The notes beneath the pieces were generated by a model. That model had not been told where the DNA came from. It made no database searches and saw only the letters and a list, made by a program, of their open reading frames with translations. The translations under genes were made by a program, and so were the position numbers. Below are positions 17,901 to 24,954 of a stretch of 64,000 bases of DNA, piece by piece. The stretch covers positions 2,915,001 to 2,979,000 of the forward strand of contig NZ_JBEPOB010000001.1 in assembly GCF_040546595.1 (NCBI RefSeq). Direction: 5' to 3'. The DNA comes from Bosea sp. OAE506 (GTDB lineage Bacteria > Pseudomonadota > Alphaproteobacteria > Rhizobiales > Beijerinckiaceae). Every line of letters starts with the position of its first letter. Positions within the stretch are counted from its first letter, which is position 1.

Positions 17901-18588
17901 CGGCGATCTCCTCAGGCGAGGACGTCAGCAGATCCTCGACGCTGATTGCGACGAGCACGCCGTTGATCGGCTGGCGCGGGCGGTGGGTCTTGAGCAAATC
18001 GAGGAAGGAGAGCCAGCTCGCCTTCTCTGCCTTCGCGTCGGTGTCCTGGGTGGTGTAGCGGCCGGCCGTGTCGATCAGCACGGCCTCCTCGGAAAACCAC
18101 CAGTCGCAGTAGCGCGTGCCGCCGACGCCGGCGATCGCGGCCGGCGCCGCGCCGCCGCGGGCGAGGGGGAATTTCAGCCCCGAATTGACCAGCGCGGTGG
18201 TCTTGCCGGCGCCGGGTGGGCCGATGATCACGTACCAGGGCAGGTCGTAGAGATAGTCGCCACCATCCTTGCCCCGCGCGCGGCGGAGCGTCGCGAGCGC
18301 GTCGCGCATCGACGCCGACAGCGCGGCGCCGTCGCCGGTCGCCTCCTGCTGCTGTTCCAGCGCCTCGGTCAGCGCGGCGGTGGCGCGGCGCCGACGGATG
18401 ACGATCATTGCGATCCAGGCGAGCGCGCCGAACGCGATCAGCGCGACGATCGGCAGCCGGACCCAGATGGAATCGAAGGGCCTGGCCTCGCCGATGGCGA
18501 CGAAGGGTGTGCCGAACCAGATGAGCAGTCCGAGCGCCAGCGCCCCGACGATGATGGCTGCGATCCTGAGCCAGGTGGCGAGGTTCAT
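14974..18588 (-). CDS. tssM: T6SS membrane complex protein TssM (IcmF/ImpL)
   Basis: A 1204-residue inner-membrane protein. Two transmembrane helices lie at ~8-28 and ~45-65, a cytoplasmic P-loop domain follows with Walker A GPPGAGKTT (residues 123-131), and a third helix at ~433-455 (FAAVALVSLAALGLWWTSF) precedes the large periplasmic domain. The C-terminus shows the TssM beta domain (VMWPGAG and SGEVKLFERDGVWSFFRLLD). With TssL it forms the envelope channel of the T6SS. The Walker A motif is intact, unlike in some TssM proteins. Between tssL (14-bp gap) and tagF. Confidence 0.96.
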   Translation of the reverse strand: MNLATWLRIAAIIVGALALGLLIWFGTPFVAIGEARPFDSIWVRLPIVALIAFGALAWIAMIVIRRRRATAALTEALEQQQEATGDGAALSASMRDALATLRRARGKDGGDYLYDLPWYVIIGPPGAGKTTALVNSGLKFPLARGGAAPAAIAGVGGTRYCDWWFSEEAVLIDTAGRYTTQDTDAKAEKASWLSFLDLLKTHRPRQPINGVLVAISVEDLLTSSPEEIAAHADAIRNRLLELNERLKVDFPVYAIFTKSDLIAGFNEFFGALSEPQRRMVWGHTFQTADKTRNMIGDVAPEYDALIARLNERLPDRLQDEANPTARAQIFGFPSQMATLKRSINDFLGRVFEPTRYHANATLRGFYFTSGTQEGTPIDQLIGALSRNFGSSHASAGAYSGRGKSYFLTDLLQKVVIGEAGWVSTDLGAARRATLLRAAGFAAVALVSLAALGLWWTSFSRNSDLITATNYGLSDYRASAAPVLQETTISERNFSRVLPLLHKLRHLPAGYATREEPTPVAATFGLSQRDRLQNAAELTYQQALERMLRSRIIFRLEEQLEANQTNPGFVYEALKVYMMVGGQAKLDRDLVIAWMRLDWAENLFPGAANAKGREALEEHLVAMLDLDDGEAEPLVKLNQSLIENSQRTLRRLSIAERAYELLRTQARSQSQKDWVAARRGGSDVRLAFEGVGGEDLDAVRVPYFYTYDGFQNAFVDRLGDIGDRIEKERWVLGENVDQQAIVSQYATLFQDLLKLYSRDFVASWQRTLARLKLRPLNADKPQYVALSAMAAPTSPFKQILESVRDETQLTKERASVKKAAAQAATDVLEKRASEALNRLGTNLPLSAPGVERVLGGGGNEALGADIESQFKPFHVLVEGDLGRRPVDQLLQVLSEINQNLAMAATNPAQSAAANAALVPLIATLRANSSRYPAPFGAMVVAAVNDFEGDATGATVALLRQALGDQVSRVCTEILTNRYPFVKGSTRDVPLADFARLFAPGGIMDKFYKERLEPYVDSSKAQWNWRVDSRVARSLSATTLREFQRASEIREAFFPTGGNLPSFQMIVVPTALSADAANAKLEINGFTVTSQQGVNTPAPVMWPGAGVGRTAITLTLGGASGGGVFGGGFFSSGPSAPSGEVKLFERDGVWSFFRLLDTGSVLRQGDNIGLTLAAGGRQVGYQFGVGSLKNPLILPALREIRCPSGI

Positions 18589-18602
18589 GGGTTCGCCCTC
18601 CC

Positions 18603-20036
18603 TCAGCCCTGCCGCTGGATCACGATCTCGACCCGCCGGTTCTTGGCGCGCCCCTCGCGGCTGGCATTGTCGGCAATCGGGGCATCGGCCCCCTTGCCCT
18701 CGACGCTGATGCGGTCGGGCTTGCTCAGCTTTGTCTGGAGCAAGTCGCCGACGGCCTTGGCGCGGGCCTGGGACAGCTGCAGGTTGGAGGCAAAGCGCGC
18801 GGTGCGGATCGGCACGTTGTCGGTGTGCCCGAGCACCTTGACCGCGCCGCCCTCGGTTTCCAGCACGCTCGCGATCCGCTCGATCAGGGGGCGGAACTCA
18901 TCGCGCACCGCCGCCTGGCCGGGTTCGAACAGGGTGATGTCGACGAGCCTGACGATGATGACGTTAGGCGTGACCTGGCAGACGATGGGCGGCTGCACCG
19001 CGCCGCAGACCTTGGGCGGCACGGGGGGCGGCGGCAGCGGCGGCGGGGGCGCCGAGAAGACCTTGCGGACGAGGCCGAGCTCGCCCTTGGGATGAACCGA
19101 GAGCATGGCGGTGGCCGCCGCCTCCGCATTGCCCGCAAGCAGGAAGCGGAAGACGAGATAGAGCCCGAGCACGGCGACGCCGGCGAGCGCCGCCACCGAC
19201 CAGACCGGGACCTTGAAGCGCGCCAGCTGCGAGGCGACGGCCTGGCCGCGCCAGCGCGGCGAGAGTTCGGGGTCGGGCTGCTTCACCCGGCGCAGCGTTT
19301 CGAACAGGTTGCGCTGGATCATCTGGAGATTGGCGGCGCCACCGGCGGAGGTGCGGTGGATGCCCTGGAAGCCCAGCGCCAGGCAGGCATGCATCAGTTC
19401 GAGCAGGTCGTAATTGACGGAAGGGTCGGCCTTGGCGCGGTCGAGCTCCTCGAAGAAGCGCACGCCGCCGACACGCTCGCCGAAGAACTTCGAGAGCATG
19501 CTGTACTGCGTCCAGACATGCCGGTCTTCGCCGGGGATGTTCTGGACGATGTCGTCGGCCGCCGCGCAGAGGACGTATTTGGCCGTCCGCGTCTGCTCGG
19601 CCGAGGCGCCAGCGGCGCGGACCTCGTGCTCGAAGGCCTCGATCGTTTCTGTGACCTGTCCGAGCAGCTGCGCGAGCGGAGCGCTGCTGAGCTGCGAGCG
19701 CAGCCGGCCGAGCAGCAGGAGCAGCGGGCCGGCGGCGCGCAGCAGCGGGTTGGCGTTGGGCGTCAGGAGCTGGTCGCGGCCCGGCAGCGGCCCGGCGGCA
19801 GTACCGGGCGGCGGTGGCTGGCGCGGTGGGGCGGGCTGTACGGCCGAGATCCAGTCGTCGCTGCCGCCGGGAACACCGGGCGAGGCGGCGGCGGGCGGGG
19901 CATAGGGTGTCGGCGCCGCCGGTGTTGGCTGAGCAGGGCGCGAGGGCAGGGGGGCGCGGCGTCCGGCCGGGTTGGGCCTGATGATGGTCCGGTCGGAGCG
20001 GCCGAACGGATCGGACGGCGAACCGGGATCGCTCAT
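18603..20036 (-). CDS. tssL: T6SS membrane complex protein TssL (DotU/ImpK) with C-terminal OmpA peptidoglycan-binding domain
   Basis: A 477-residue protein. A Pro-rich cytoplasmic N-terminus (~1-85) leads into a DotU domain (~90-250; KYVLCAAADDIV, FFERVGG-like FFGERVGGVRFFEEL, ELMHACLALGFQG), a transmembrane helix (VWSVAALAGVAVLGLYLVF, ~275-295) and a periplasmic OmpA-like domain (~360-475; VLGHTDNVPIR, LSQARAKAVGDLL, GRAKNRRVEIVI). This is the 'evolved' TssL form that anchors itself to peptidoglycan. With no tssJ lipoprotein gene in the window, this domain may be the main wall anchor. The ATG overlaps the stop of tssK by 4 bp. Confidence 0.96.
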   Translation of the reverse strand: MSDPGSPSDPFGRSDRTIIRPNPAGRRAPLPSRPAQPTPAAPTPYAPPAAASPGVPGGSDDWISAVQPAPPRQPPPPGTAAGPLPGRDQLLTPNANPLLRAAGPLLLLLGRLRSQLSSAPLAQLLGQVTETIEAFEHEVRAAGASAEQTRTAKYVLCAAADDIVQNIPGEDRHVWTQYSMLSKFFGERVGGVRFFEELDRAKADPSVNYDLLELMHACLALGFQGIHRTSAGGAANLQMIQRNLFETLRRVKQPDPELSPRWRGQAVASQLARFKVPVWSVAALAGVAVLGLYLVFRFLLAGNAEAAATAMLSVHPKGELGLVRKVFSAPPPPLPPPPVPPKVCGAVQPPIVCQVTPNVIIVRLVDITLFEPGQAAVRDEFRPLIERIASVLETEGGAVKVLGHTDNVPIRTARFASNLQLSQARAKAVGDLLQTKLSKPDRISVEGKGADAPIADNASREGRAKNRRVEIVIQRQG

Positions 20037-21370
20037 CGCCGCCCCTCGAGCACGGCCCAGAGTTCGAGCTCCAGATCGGGCCAGTCACCGGAGAAATGCA
20101 TCCCGATCGAGCTTGCGGTCGAGAACTCCGGCCAGAGCGGCGAGGTCCGGTCGAGATAGAAATAGACGTGGTCGGTCAGCGCCCGGATCTGCGGCGGCGG
20201 CGTCGGCAGATGGACGAGGCTGATGCCCGGCAGATGGGCATGGACGATCTCGTTCATCTTGGTGTTGGGGCCGACCTTAAAGAGCTGCGGGAACTGCGCC
20301 TGGATCTCGGTCAGCGGGCGGCGTGCCGCGACCTCCAGAACCAGCGTCGCGTTGCGCACCAGGCTGCGGTCGCGGATCGTCGACATGAAGGCGTTGGGCG
20401 CGCGCTCGGTGATCTCCAGCCGGATCGCGCGGCGGCCGAGATTGGCGGAGAGGAAATCCTGGATGTCGCGGACCAGCGGCGTAAAGCAGGCCTCCAGATC
20501 GTCATGGTCATAGGCCGGATAATCGCGGGCGCGGCGCTCGGCGGTGGTGAAGGTGGCGAGCTCGCCGGCCAGCCCCAGGAAGGTCTCGAACAGCCGCTCG
20601 GGGTGGACATAGCGCGACTGGCGCAGGTGCCGCAGCTGCGGGATCTGCCGGTTCAGGAGCTGCAACATGAAATAGTCGGCGCTCTGGAGGCCGCCGCCGG
20701 CCGTGGGATCGGCGGCGTAGCGGGCGAGTTCCTCGAGCTTGTTGTCGATCCAGCCGATGACGCGGTCGAGCCAGCCCTCGATCACCGGATAAGCGCAGCA
20801 GACGAGGACGGGCGGGGCGAATTTTTCGTCGAAGAGGATGGCGCGGTCACGCACCTCGAGGATGCGGCCCAGCGCCAGCCCGACATAGCCGGCCTTGGCC
20901 GTCTTGCGCAGCTCCAGCGTCAGGCGCGGATGGGCGACGTCGATCTCCTCCTCGATCCGTAGCGAGGCGGTTGAATCGATCAGCATCTCGGTCGCGGGGA
21001 GGTAGCGGCTGGCGCTGCCGGTCTGCGCGTCCTCGACTTCGCGGGTGTTGGGCGAGGCCAGAGGCAGGGACAGCCAGACGATCTGGCCGGCGGCGTTCTC
21101 CGGCACCTCGATGGCGGCGGGCAGGGGGCTGTTGTCGGGCAGGGCGAAGGGCGTGCCGTCCGGCATTACGCCGACGGCGCGGCGCAGGCCGATCCGGCTC
21201 TGCTGGGCGAGGTCGCGGTCGATCTCCAGCACCGAGAAGCCCCATGGGTAAGGGGTGACGTGCCGAACGCGGTTTTCCAGCAGGTTCTCAAGATACCGGT
21301 CGTTCTGCTGGAAGTGATGAGGCCGTAGAAACAGCCCTTCCGACCAGACGACCTTGCTGTACCACGACAT
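20033..21370 (-). CDS. tssK: T6SS baseplate protein TssK (ImpJ)
   Basis: A 445-residue cytoplasmic protein of the TssK family, identified by the N-terminus MSWYSKVVWSEGLFLRPHHF and by FFMLQLLNRQIP-like and IPGISLVHLP-like segments (here YFMLQLLNRQIPQLRH and LPGISLVHLPTPPPQI). TssK is the trimeric connector between baseplate (TssF/TssG) and the TssL/TssM membrane complex. ATG 21370 is preferred because homologues start at MSW; an in-frame GTG 21385 would add five residues. First gene of the minus-strand operon; divergent from the PAAR gene across ~190 bp that should hold both promoters. Confidence 0.95.
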   Translation of the reverse strand: MSWYSKVVWSEGLFLRPHHFQQNDRYLENLLENRVRHVTPYPWGFSVLEIDRDLAQQSRIGLRRAVGVMPDGTPFALPDNSPLPAAIEVPENAAGQIVWLSLPLASPNTREVEDAQTGSASRYLPATEMLIDSTASLRIEEEIDVAHPRLTLELRKTAKAGYVGLALGRILEVRDRAILFDEKFAPPVLVCCAYPVIEGWLDRVIGWIDNKLEELARYAADPTAGGGLQSADYFMLQLLNRQIPQLRHLRQSRYVHPERLFETFLGLAGELATFTTAERRARDYPAYDHDDLEACFTPLVRDIQDFLSANLGRRAIRLEITERAPNAFMSTIRDRSLVRNATLVLEVAARRPLTEIQAQFPQLFKVGPNTKMNEIVHAHLPGISLVHLPTPPPQIRALTDHVYFYLDRTSPLWPEFSTASSIGMHFSGDWPDLELELWAVLEGRR

Positions 21371-21562
21371 CCGGCTCTCGCTCACTCAAAGGCATGTCGG
21401 GGACCTTATACGGGTCGCCAACAAGCGTCACCAAGCGAATGCTAGAGCGTCAGCAACGGGCTGCCGTCATTGACTTGAATGATGCGCGGTTGCGCGATGT
21501 CCGGCAGTCCAGCAGAGTCGTCTCAAGAGCCGGTCGCGATCGACCGGCGAGGAGGAGCCCCG

Positions 21563-22063
21563 ATGCCGACCGGCCCCGCCGCCCGTATCCTCGATCTCGT
21601 GCTGCATCCCCTCCCGGGCGTCCTCCAGCCCGGGCCGGGCAGCCCCAATGTGCTGATCGGCGGCCTGCCGGCCTGGCGCGGCGTCTCGGCCGTGGCCGCC
21701 GCCGCGATCCAGGCGGCGCGCCAGGTCTCGGATGCGGCCATCGCCACCGCCGAGGCGGCGACGCTCGCCGCCGCAGGGACCCCCGGCGCGCCCGCCGCGA
21801 AGCTGGCCGAGGAGACCGCGAAGGCGACCGCCGCCACCACGATGGGCTCGATGATCACCGGCGCCGCCGGCGGGGCCGACATCCACAACTGCCTGACCCT
21901 GCTGCCGGCGCCGCCGCACGGGCCCGGTGTCGTCGTCGACGGCTCGCAGACCGTGCTGATCAACAATCTCTCGGCCTGCCGGGTGGGCGACACGATCATC
22001 GAGGCGGTGGGCCCGCCCAACAAGATCACGATGGGGCTGACGACGGTGATCATCGGCGGCTGA
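21563..22063 (+). CDS. PAAR-repeat spike-tip protein
   Basis: A 166-residue protein of the PAAR family, which caps the VgrG spike and carries effectors. It begins MPTGPAARILDLVLHP, includes GGLPAWRG and ends NLSACRVGDTIIE and a final ITMGLTTVIIGG. Between the two PAAR halves is an Ala-rich helical insert (residues ~45-105) that may be a hydrophobic hairpin or a docking platform. There is no C-terminal toxin domain. ATG 21563 was chosen for the very good GAGGAGGAG ribosome binding site 6-7 bases before it; earlier in-frame ATGs (21479, 21497) have none. It leads a short plus-strand pair with ridA. Confidence 0.88.
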   Translation: MPTGPAARILDLVLHPLPGVLQPGPGSPNVLIGGLPAWRGVSAVAAAAIQAARQVSDAAIATAEAATLAAAGTPGAPAAKLAEETAKATAATTMGSMITGAAGGADIHNCLTLLPAPPHGPGVVVDGSQTVLINNLSACRVGDTIIEAVGPPNKITMGLTTVIIGG

Positions 22064-22136
22064 CGGGCTGCCGCGCCTCGGCTAGGAGGGGCGGCGCGCG
22101 GCTCGTCGCGCCCCATCTCAGCGCAGGATACCGACC

Positions 22137-22496
22137 ATGACCATCGACCGCATCGGAGTGACGCAGCGCTGGTGCGATGCCGCCATCTTCAACGGCATCG
22201 TCTTCCTTGCCGGCCATGTCGCCGAAAAGACCGAAGGCCGCCCGCTCGGCGAGCAGACCACCGAGGTGCTGGCGCTGCTGGAGGAGACTCTGGAGGCCGC
22301 CGGCAGCGACAAGAGCCGCATCCTCAGCGTCCAGATCTTCCTGACCGACATCTCGAAGATTGCCGAGATGAACGCGGTCTGGGACGCCTGGGTGCCGAAG
22401 GGCACAGCGCCGGCCCGCGCCACCGTGGAGGCGAAGCTCGCCTCGCCTGGCCACGACATCGAGATCACTGCGGTGGCGGCTAAGAAGGTAGCTTAA
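22137..22496 (+). CDS. RidA (YjgF/YER057c/UK114) family protein
   Basis: A 119-residue protein with the RidA-family core: FLAGHVAEKTEGRPLGEQTTEVLALLEETLEAAGS (partly, residues ~24-58), QIFLTDISKIAEMNAVWDAW and PARATVEAKLASPGHDIEI. The Arg of PARATVEAKL is the residue that holds the substrate carboxylate in deaminating RidA proteins, so reactive enamine/imine deaminase activity is possible. It lies 73 bp after the PAAR gene. RidA proteins are widespread; there is no evidence that it belongs to the T6SS. Confidence 0.92.
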   Translation: MTIDRIGVTQRWCDAAIFNGIVFLAGHVAEKTEGRPLGEQTTEVLALLEETLEAAGSDKSRILSVQIFLTDISKIAEMNAVWDAWVPKGTAPARATVEAKLASPGHDIEITAVAAKKVA

Positions 22497-22503
22497 GCGC
22501 CCT

Positions 22504-22875
22504 TCAGGCTGCAGGCTCGCGCTTGAAGACGATTCCGCAGTTCTTCTGGATGGAGACCTTTTCGATGGTCTCCATCTCGCCCTTCAGGCGGCCGAGTTCT
22601 GCTGCGTTCTGGCCATCGCCCTTCACGGCGAAGAGCAGGGGCCAGAAGACGACGACGCCGACTGTCGTAACAACGGCATCTTGGGTGCGGCGTGAATCCT
22701 GGGTGCCCGCCGCTTCGATGGCGCGGGTCGAAATGCGCTCAGCCTCCTCACCCAACTGCTTGCAAGTGTAGGACTGATACTGCAGCGGCGAAACATAAGA
22801 CGCCCTGATATCCGAAGAACTCGACGCGCAAGATGCACTGAACAGTCCAACGCAAACAGCAGCAGCAATGCGCAT
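22504..22875 (-). CDS. Putative lipoprotein of unknown function
   Basis: A 123-residue protein. The N-terminus MRIAAAVCVGLFSASCASS is a type II signal peptide with the lipobox Cys at residue ~16 (FSASC). The mature part has a cysteine (YTCKQLGEEAERIS), a hydrophobic stretch (AVVTTVGVVVFWPLLFA) and a C-terminal charged helix with ELGRLKGEMETIEKVSIQKNC. Similar small lipoproteins occur widely, often near prophages, but I assign no function. ATG 22875 was chosen because it begins the signal peptide and has GGGGAGA upstream. The gene and its upstream 100 bp are visibly less GC-rich than the surrounding T6SS genes, hinting at separate acquisition. Confidence 0.75.
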   Translation of the reverse strand: MRIAAAVCVGLFSASCASSSSDIRASYVSPLQYQSYTCKQLGEEAERISTRAIEAAGTQDSRRTQDAVVTTVGVVVFWPLLFAVKGDGQNAAELGRLKGEMETIEKVSIQKNCGIVFKREPAA

Positions 22876-22976
22876 CACGATCTCCCCTTGGATACAGCAT
22901 CGAGATCTCGGGGAGGTGAAGTCGGGCGTCAACCGGACAAAGTTCGCCGGCAAGAGATTGGTTTGGGATAAGCGCG

Positions 22977-24350
22977 TTATTTCCCGCCGCGGTCGTAGCA
23001 CTCGGCGAAATAAAGCATGAAGGCGTCGACCAGACCGTCCTCATAAGGCGCGGTCTTGGCGTCCCAGCGGGCGACATAGGCATCCCACATCTTGGCCTTG
23101 CGCGAGCCGAGCAGCGAATCGAGGCCGCGATCCTGCGCCGTGCTCTCGGCGATGGCCTGCGGTTCGAGATCCTCGACGAGCATGCGCAGCGCGTGCTGCA
23201 TGGCGGAATAGGTCTTGATCTGATGGGCCTTGAGGTCGCGGAAGCTCTCGTCGAAGGCCTTCTGCGCGCTGAGATAGCCGCTCTTGGGCCGGCCGAAGAT
23301 CAGCTGCAGCGCGTCGTCCACGGTCGGCGAGAATTTCAGCGGGTTGTTGTCCTGCGCCTGGATCATCGTCTGGTTGGCGCTGCGGGCGATGCGCTTGCTT
23401 TCGGCGCGGGCGGCCAGCAACTGCTTGAGCTCGACCGCGACGAGCCGCATCAGCCCGCCGAGCTGCTCGGCAAAGGCGCCGGGGTCCTGCCAGGCGAGGT
23501 CGTTCGTCGACAGGCCCGCGCCCTTGGCGAAGCGCTGGACGAACTCCGCCGCGCTGATCTGGGGCATGCCGGCGGGCATGGCCGTGGCTGCCGGCGGCAC
23601 GAAGGGCTGGCCTGCCGCCGCGAGCGGCTCGAGCGGCGGCAAAGGGGCGATCGGCGGCGTGGGCTGAACGGGTGCGTCGCTCCAGGGATCGCCCGGCGGG
23701 AGATCGGCCGTCAGGGGGCGGCGCGGCGTCGGGATCGCCACCGGCGGCGGCTCGGGCGCGCTGGCGGGCGGCTGGTAGGGCGCCCAGGCGAAATCGTCGC
23801 CTGCGGGGGCGGGGGGCGGTGAGGGCGGCGCGACCGCGGGCTGGGGGGGCGCCGGCGCGGGAATGTCGGCGGCCCAGTCGATGAAGCCGTCATGGACCGG
23901 ACGGTGGCGGTTGGGCGGCAGCAGATCGCGGCGCGGAATCGGCGGCGCCGCCTCGCCCTGCGCCGACCAGAGCGAGCCGGACTCAGGTGCTGCTTCCTGC
24001 GGCTGGTGCTGCGCCGGCTCGGCCTGGGCGGGCTCATCGATCGCGACGGCGATGACGTAATGGCCGATCTCCAGCCGGTCGCCATGCTGCAGGCGGTAGG
24101 GCGACTGGACGCGCTGCGTGCCGCCGTTGACATAGGTGCCGTTGGTCGAGATGTCGCGCAGCCAATAGGCGCCGTCGCGGAAGCGGACCTCGCAATGGCG
24201 GCCGGAGATCGCGCGGGTCGGGTCCGGCAGGCACCAGTCGAGATGCTGGTCGCGGCCGATGTCGAGGCCCCGGCCGCCGCTCAGGGAGACGGTGAGGGGC
24301 CCGCCATCGGGCAGGGCGGTCTCGTTCTCGATGGTCAGCGTCAGAGGCAT
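22977..24350 (-). CDS. tagH: T6SS-associated FHA-domain protein TagH (ImpI/Fha)
   Basis: A 457-residue cytoplasmic protein. Residues ~25-105 are a forkhead-associated domain (LDIGRDQHLDWCLPD, ISGRHCEVRF, STNGTYVNG, LQHGDRLEIGHYVI), which binds phosphothreonine. After a long Pro/Ala-rich linker (~115-270) comes the T6SS-specific C-terminal domain (~275-457; KLGAGLSTNDL-like KGAGLSTNDLAW, GGLMRLVAVELKQLLAARAESK, NNPLKFSPTVDDALQLIF). It is the expected phosphorylation target of PpkA. Transcribed with the DUF6931-like and vgrG genes upstream on the minus strand (46-bp gap). Confidence 0.95.
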   Translation of the reverse strand: MPLTLTIENETALPDGGPLTVSLSGGRGLDIGRDQHLDWCLPDPTRAISGRHCEVRFRDGAYWLRDISTNGTYVNGGTQRVQSPYRLQHGDRLEIGHYVIAVAIDEPAQAEPAQHQPQEAAPESGSLWSAQGEAAPPIPRRDLLPPNRHRPVHDGFIDWAADIPAPAPPQPAVAPPSPPPAPAGDDFAWAPYQPPASAPEPPPVAIPTPRRPLTADLPPGDPWSDAPVQPTPPIAPLPPLEPLAAAGQPFVPPAATAMPAGMPQISAAEFVQRFAKGAGLSTNDLAWQDPGAFAEQLGGLMRLVAVELKQLLAARAESKRIARSANQTMIQAQDNNPLKFSPTVDDALQLIFGRPKSGYLSAQKAFDESFRDLKAHQIKTYSAMQHALRMLVEDLEPQAIAESTAQDRGLDSLLGSRKAKMWDAYVARWDAKTAPYEDGLVDAFMLYFAECYDRGGK

Positions 24351-24396
24351 GGCGGGGAATCCGGGCGCGGCCTGCGCTCAGGCAGGGGTCTGGCCG

Positions 24397-24948
24397 TCAA
24401 GAGGTCTTGCCGTCGTCATCGGCCAATCGAATGCATGCTTCGACGCAGTTGCGCAATGCGGCCTGGTGCTCGCGCCCGCTCAGGCGGCCGATCGCGATCA
24501 GCACGGCGATCCGCGCCATCTTGGCGGTGAGATCGGGCGGGCAGGGCACCGTATGGCCCTCCACCATGCTGCCGCCCGAATAGCCGGCGGCGAAGGCGGC
24601 CCAGGTGCCCGGGTGGGCGGGATCGCCGGCATCGGCGACGGCGAGCGCGGCGCGGCGGGTCTCGTCGCGCGGATCGCGGACCCACGCCTCAGCCGCGACG
24701 AGCCCCTCATCCGCCGCGGCGGAGGCCGGCTGCACCCCTCGCAGCGACTGGGCCGCCCACCAGACGGCCTCGCGGCGCGGCAGGAGATAGGCCGCAAAGC
24801 CGATGGCCTCGCTCGGGGCTGGGCCCTGCGCCAGCCGCCGCAGAAAGGCGAGCGGATGCTCGGCCACCGGCCTGGTGGCGATGGCCTTGCCGACTGAGGG
24901 GAAGGTTTCGAAGACCTCCCGGGCGGTGCTGAAGCGCAGGCGCGACAT
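24397..24948 (-). CDS. T6SS-linked protein of unknown function (DUF6931-like)
   Basis: A 183-residue cytoplasmic protein, mostly helical, starting MSRLRFSTAREVFETFP. Features are AIGFAAYLLPRREAVWWAAQSLRG, EAWVRDPRDETRRAAL, PGTWAAFAAGYSGGSM and a C-terminal helix NCVEACIRLADDDGK. It resembles small proteins that sit between vgrG and tagH in alphaproteobacterial T6SS loci and that I recall as DUF6931; this naming is from memory. Its start lies 6 bp after the vgrG stop, so it is likely co-translated with vgrG and could be a spike adaptor or chaperone. Confidence 0.72.
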   Translation of the reverse strand: MSRLRFSTAREVFETFPSVGKAIATRPVAEHPLAFLRRLAQGPAPSEAIGFAAYLLPRREAVWWAAQSLRGVQPASAAADEGLVAAEAWVRDPRDETRRAALAVADAGDPAHPGTWAAFAAGYSGGSMVEGHTVPCPPDLTAKMARIAVLIAIGRLSGREHQAALRNCVEACIRLADDDGKTS

Positions 24949-24954
24949 CGGCCC

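Noticed and set aside
14893..19095. A 1400-codon open frame on the plus strand opposite tssM/tssL
   Set aside because: Antisense shadow caused by high GC at codon position 3; the minus strand encodes clear TssM and TssL with all motifs.
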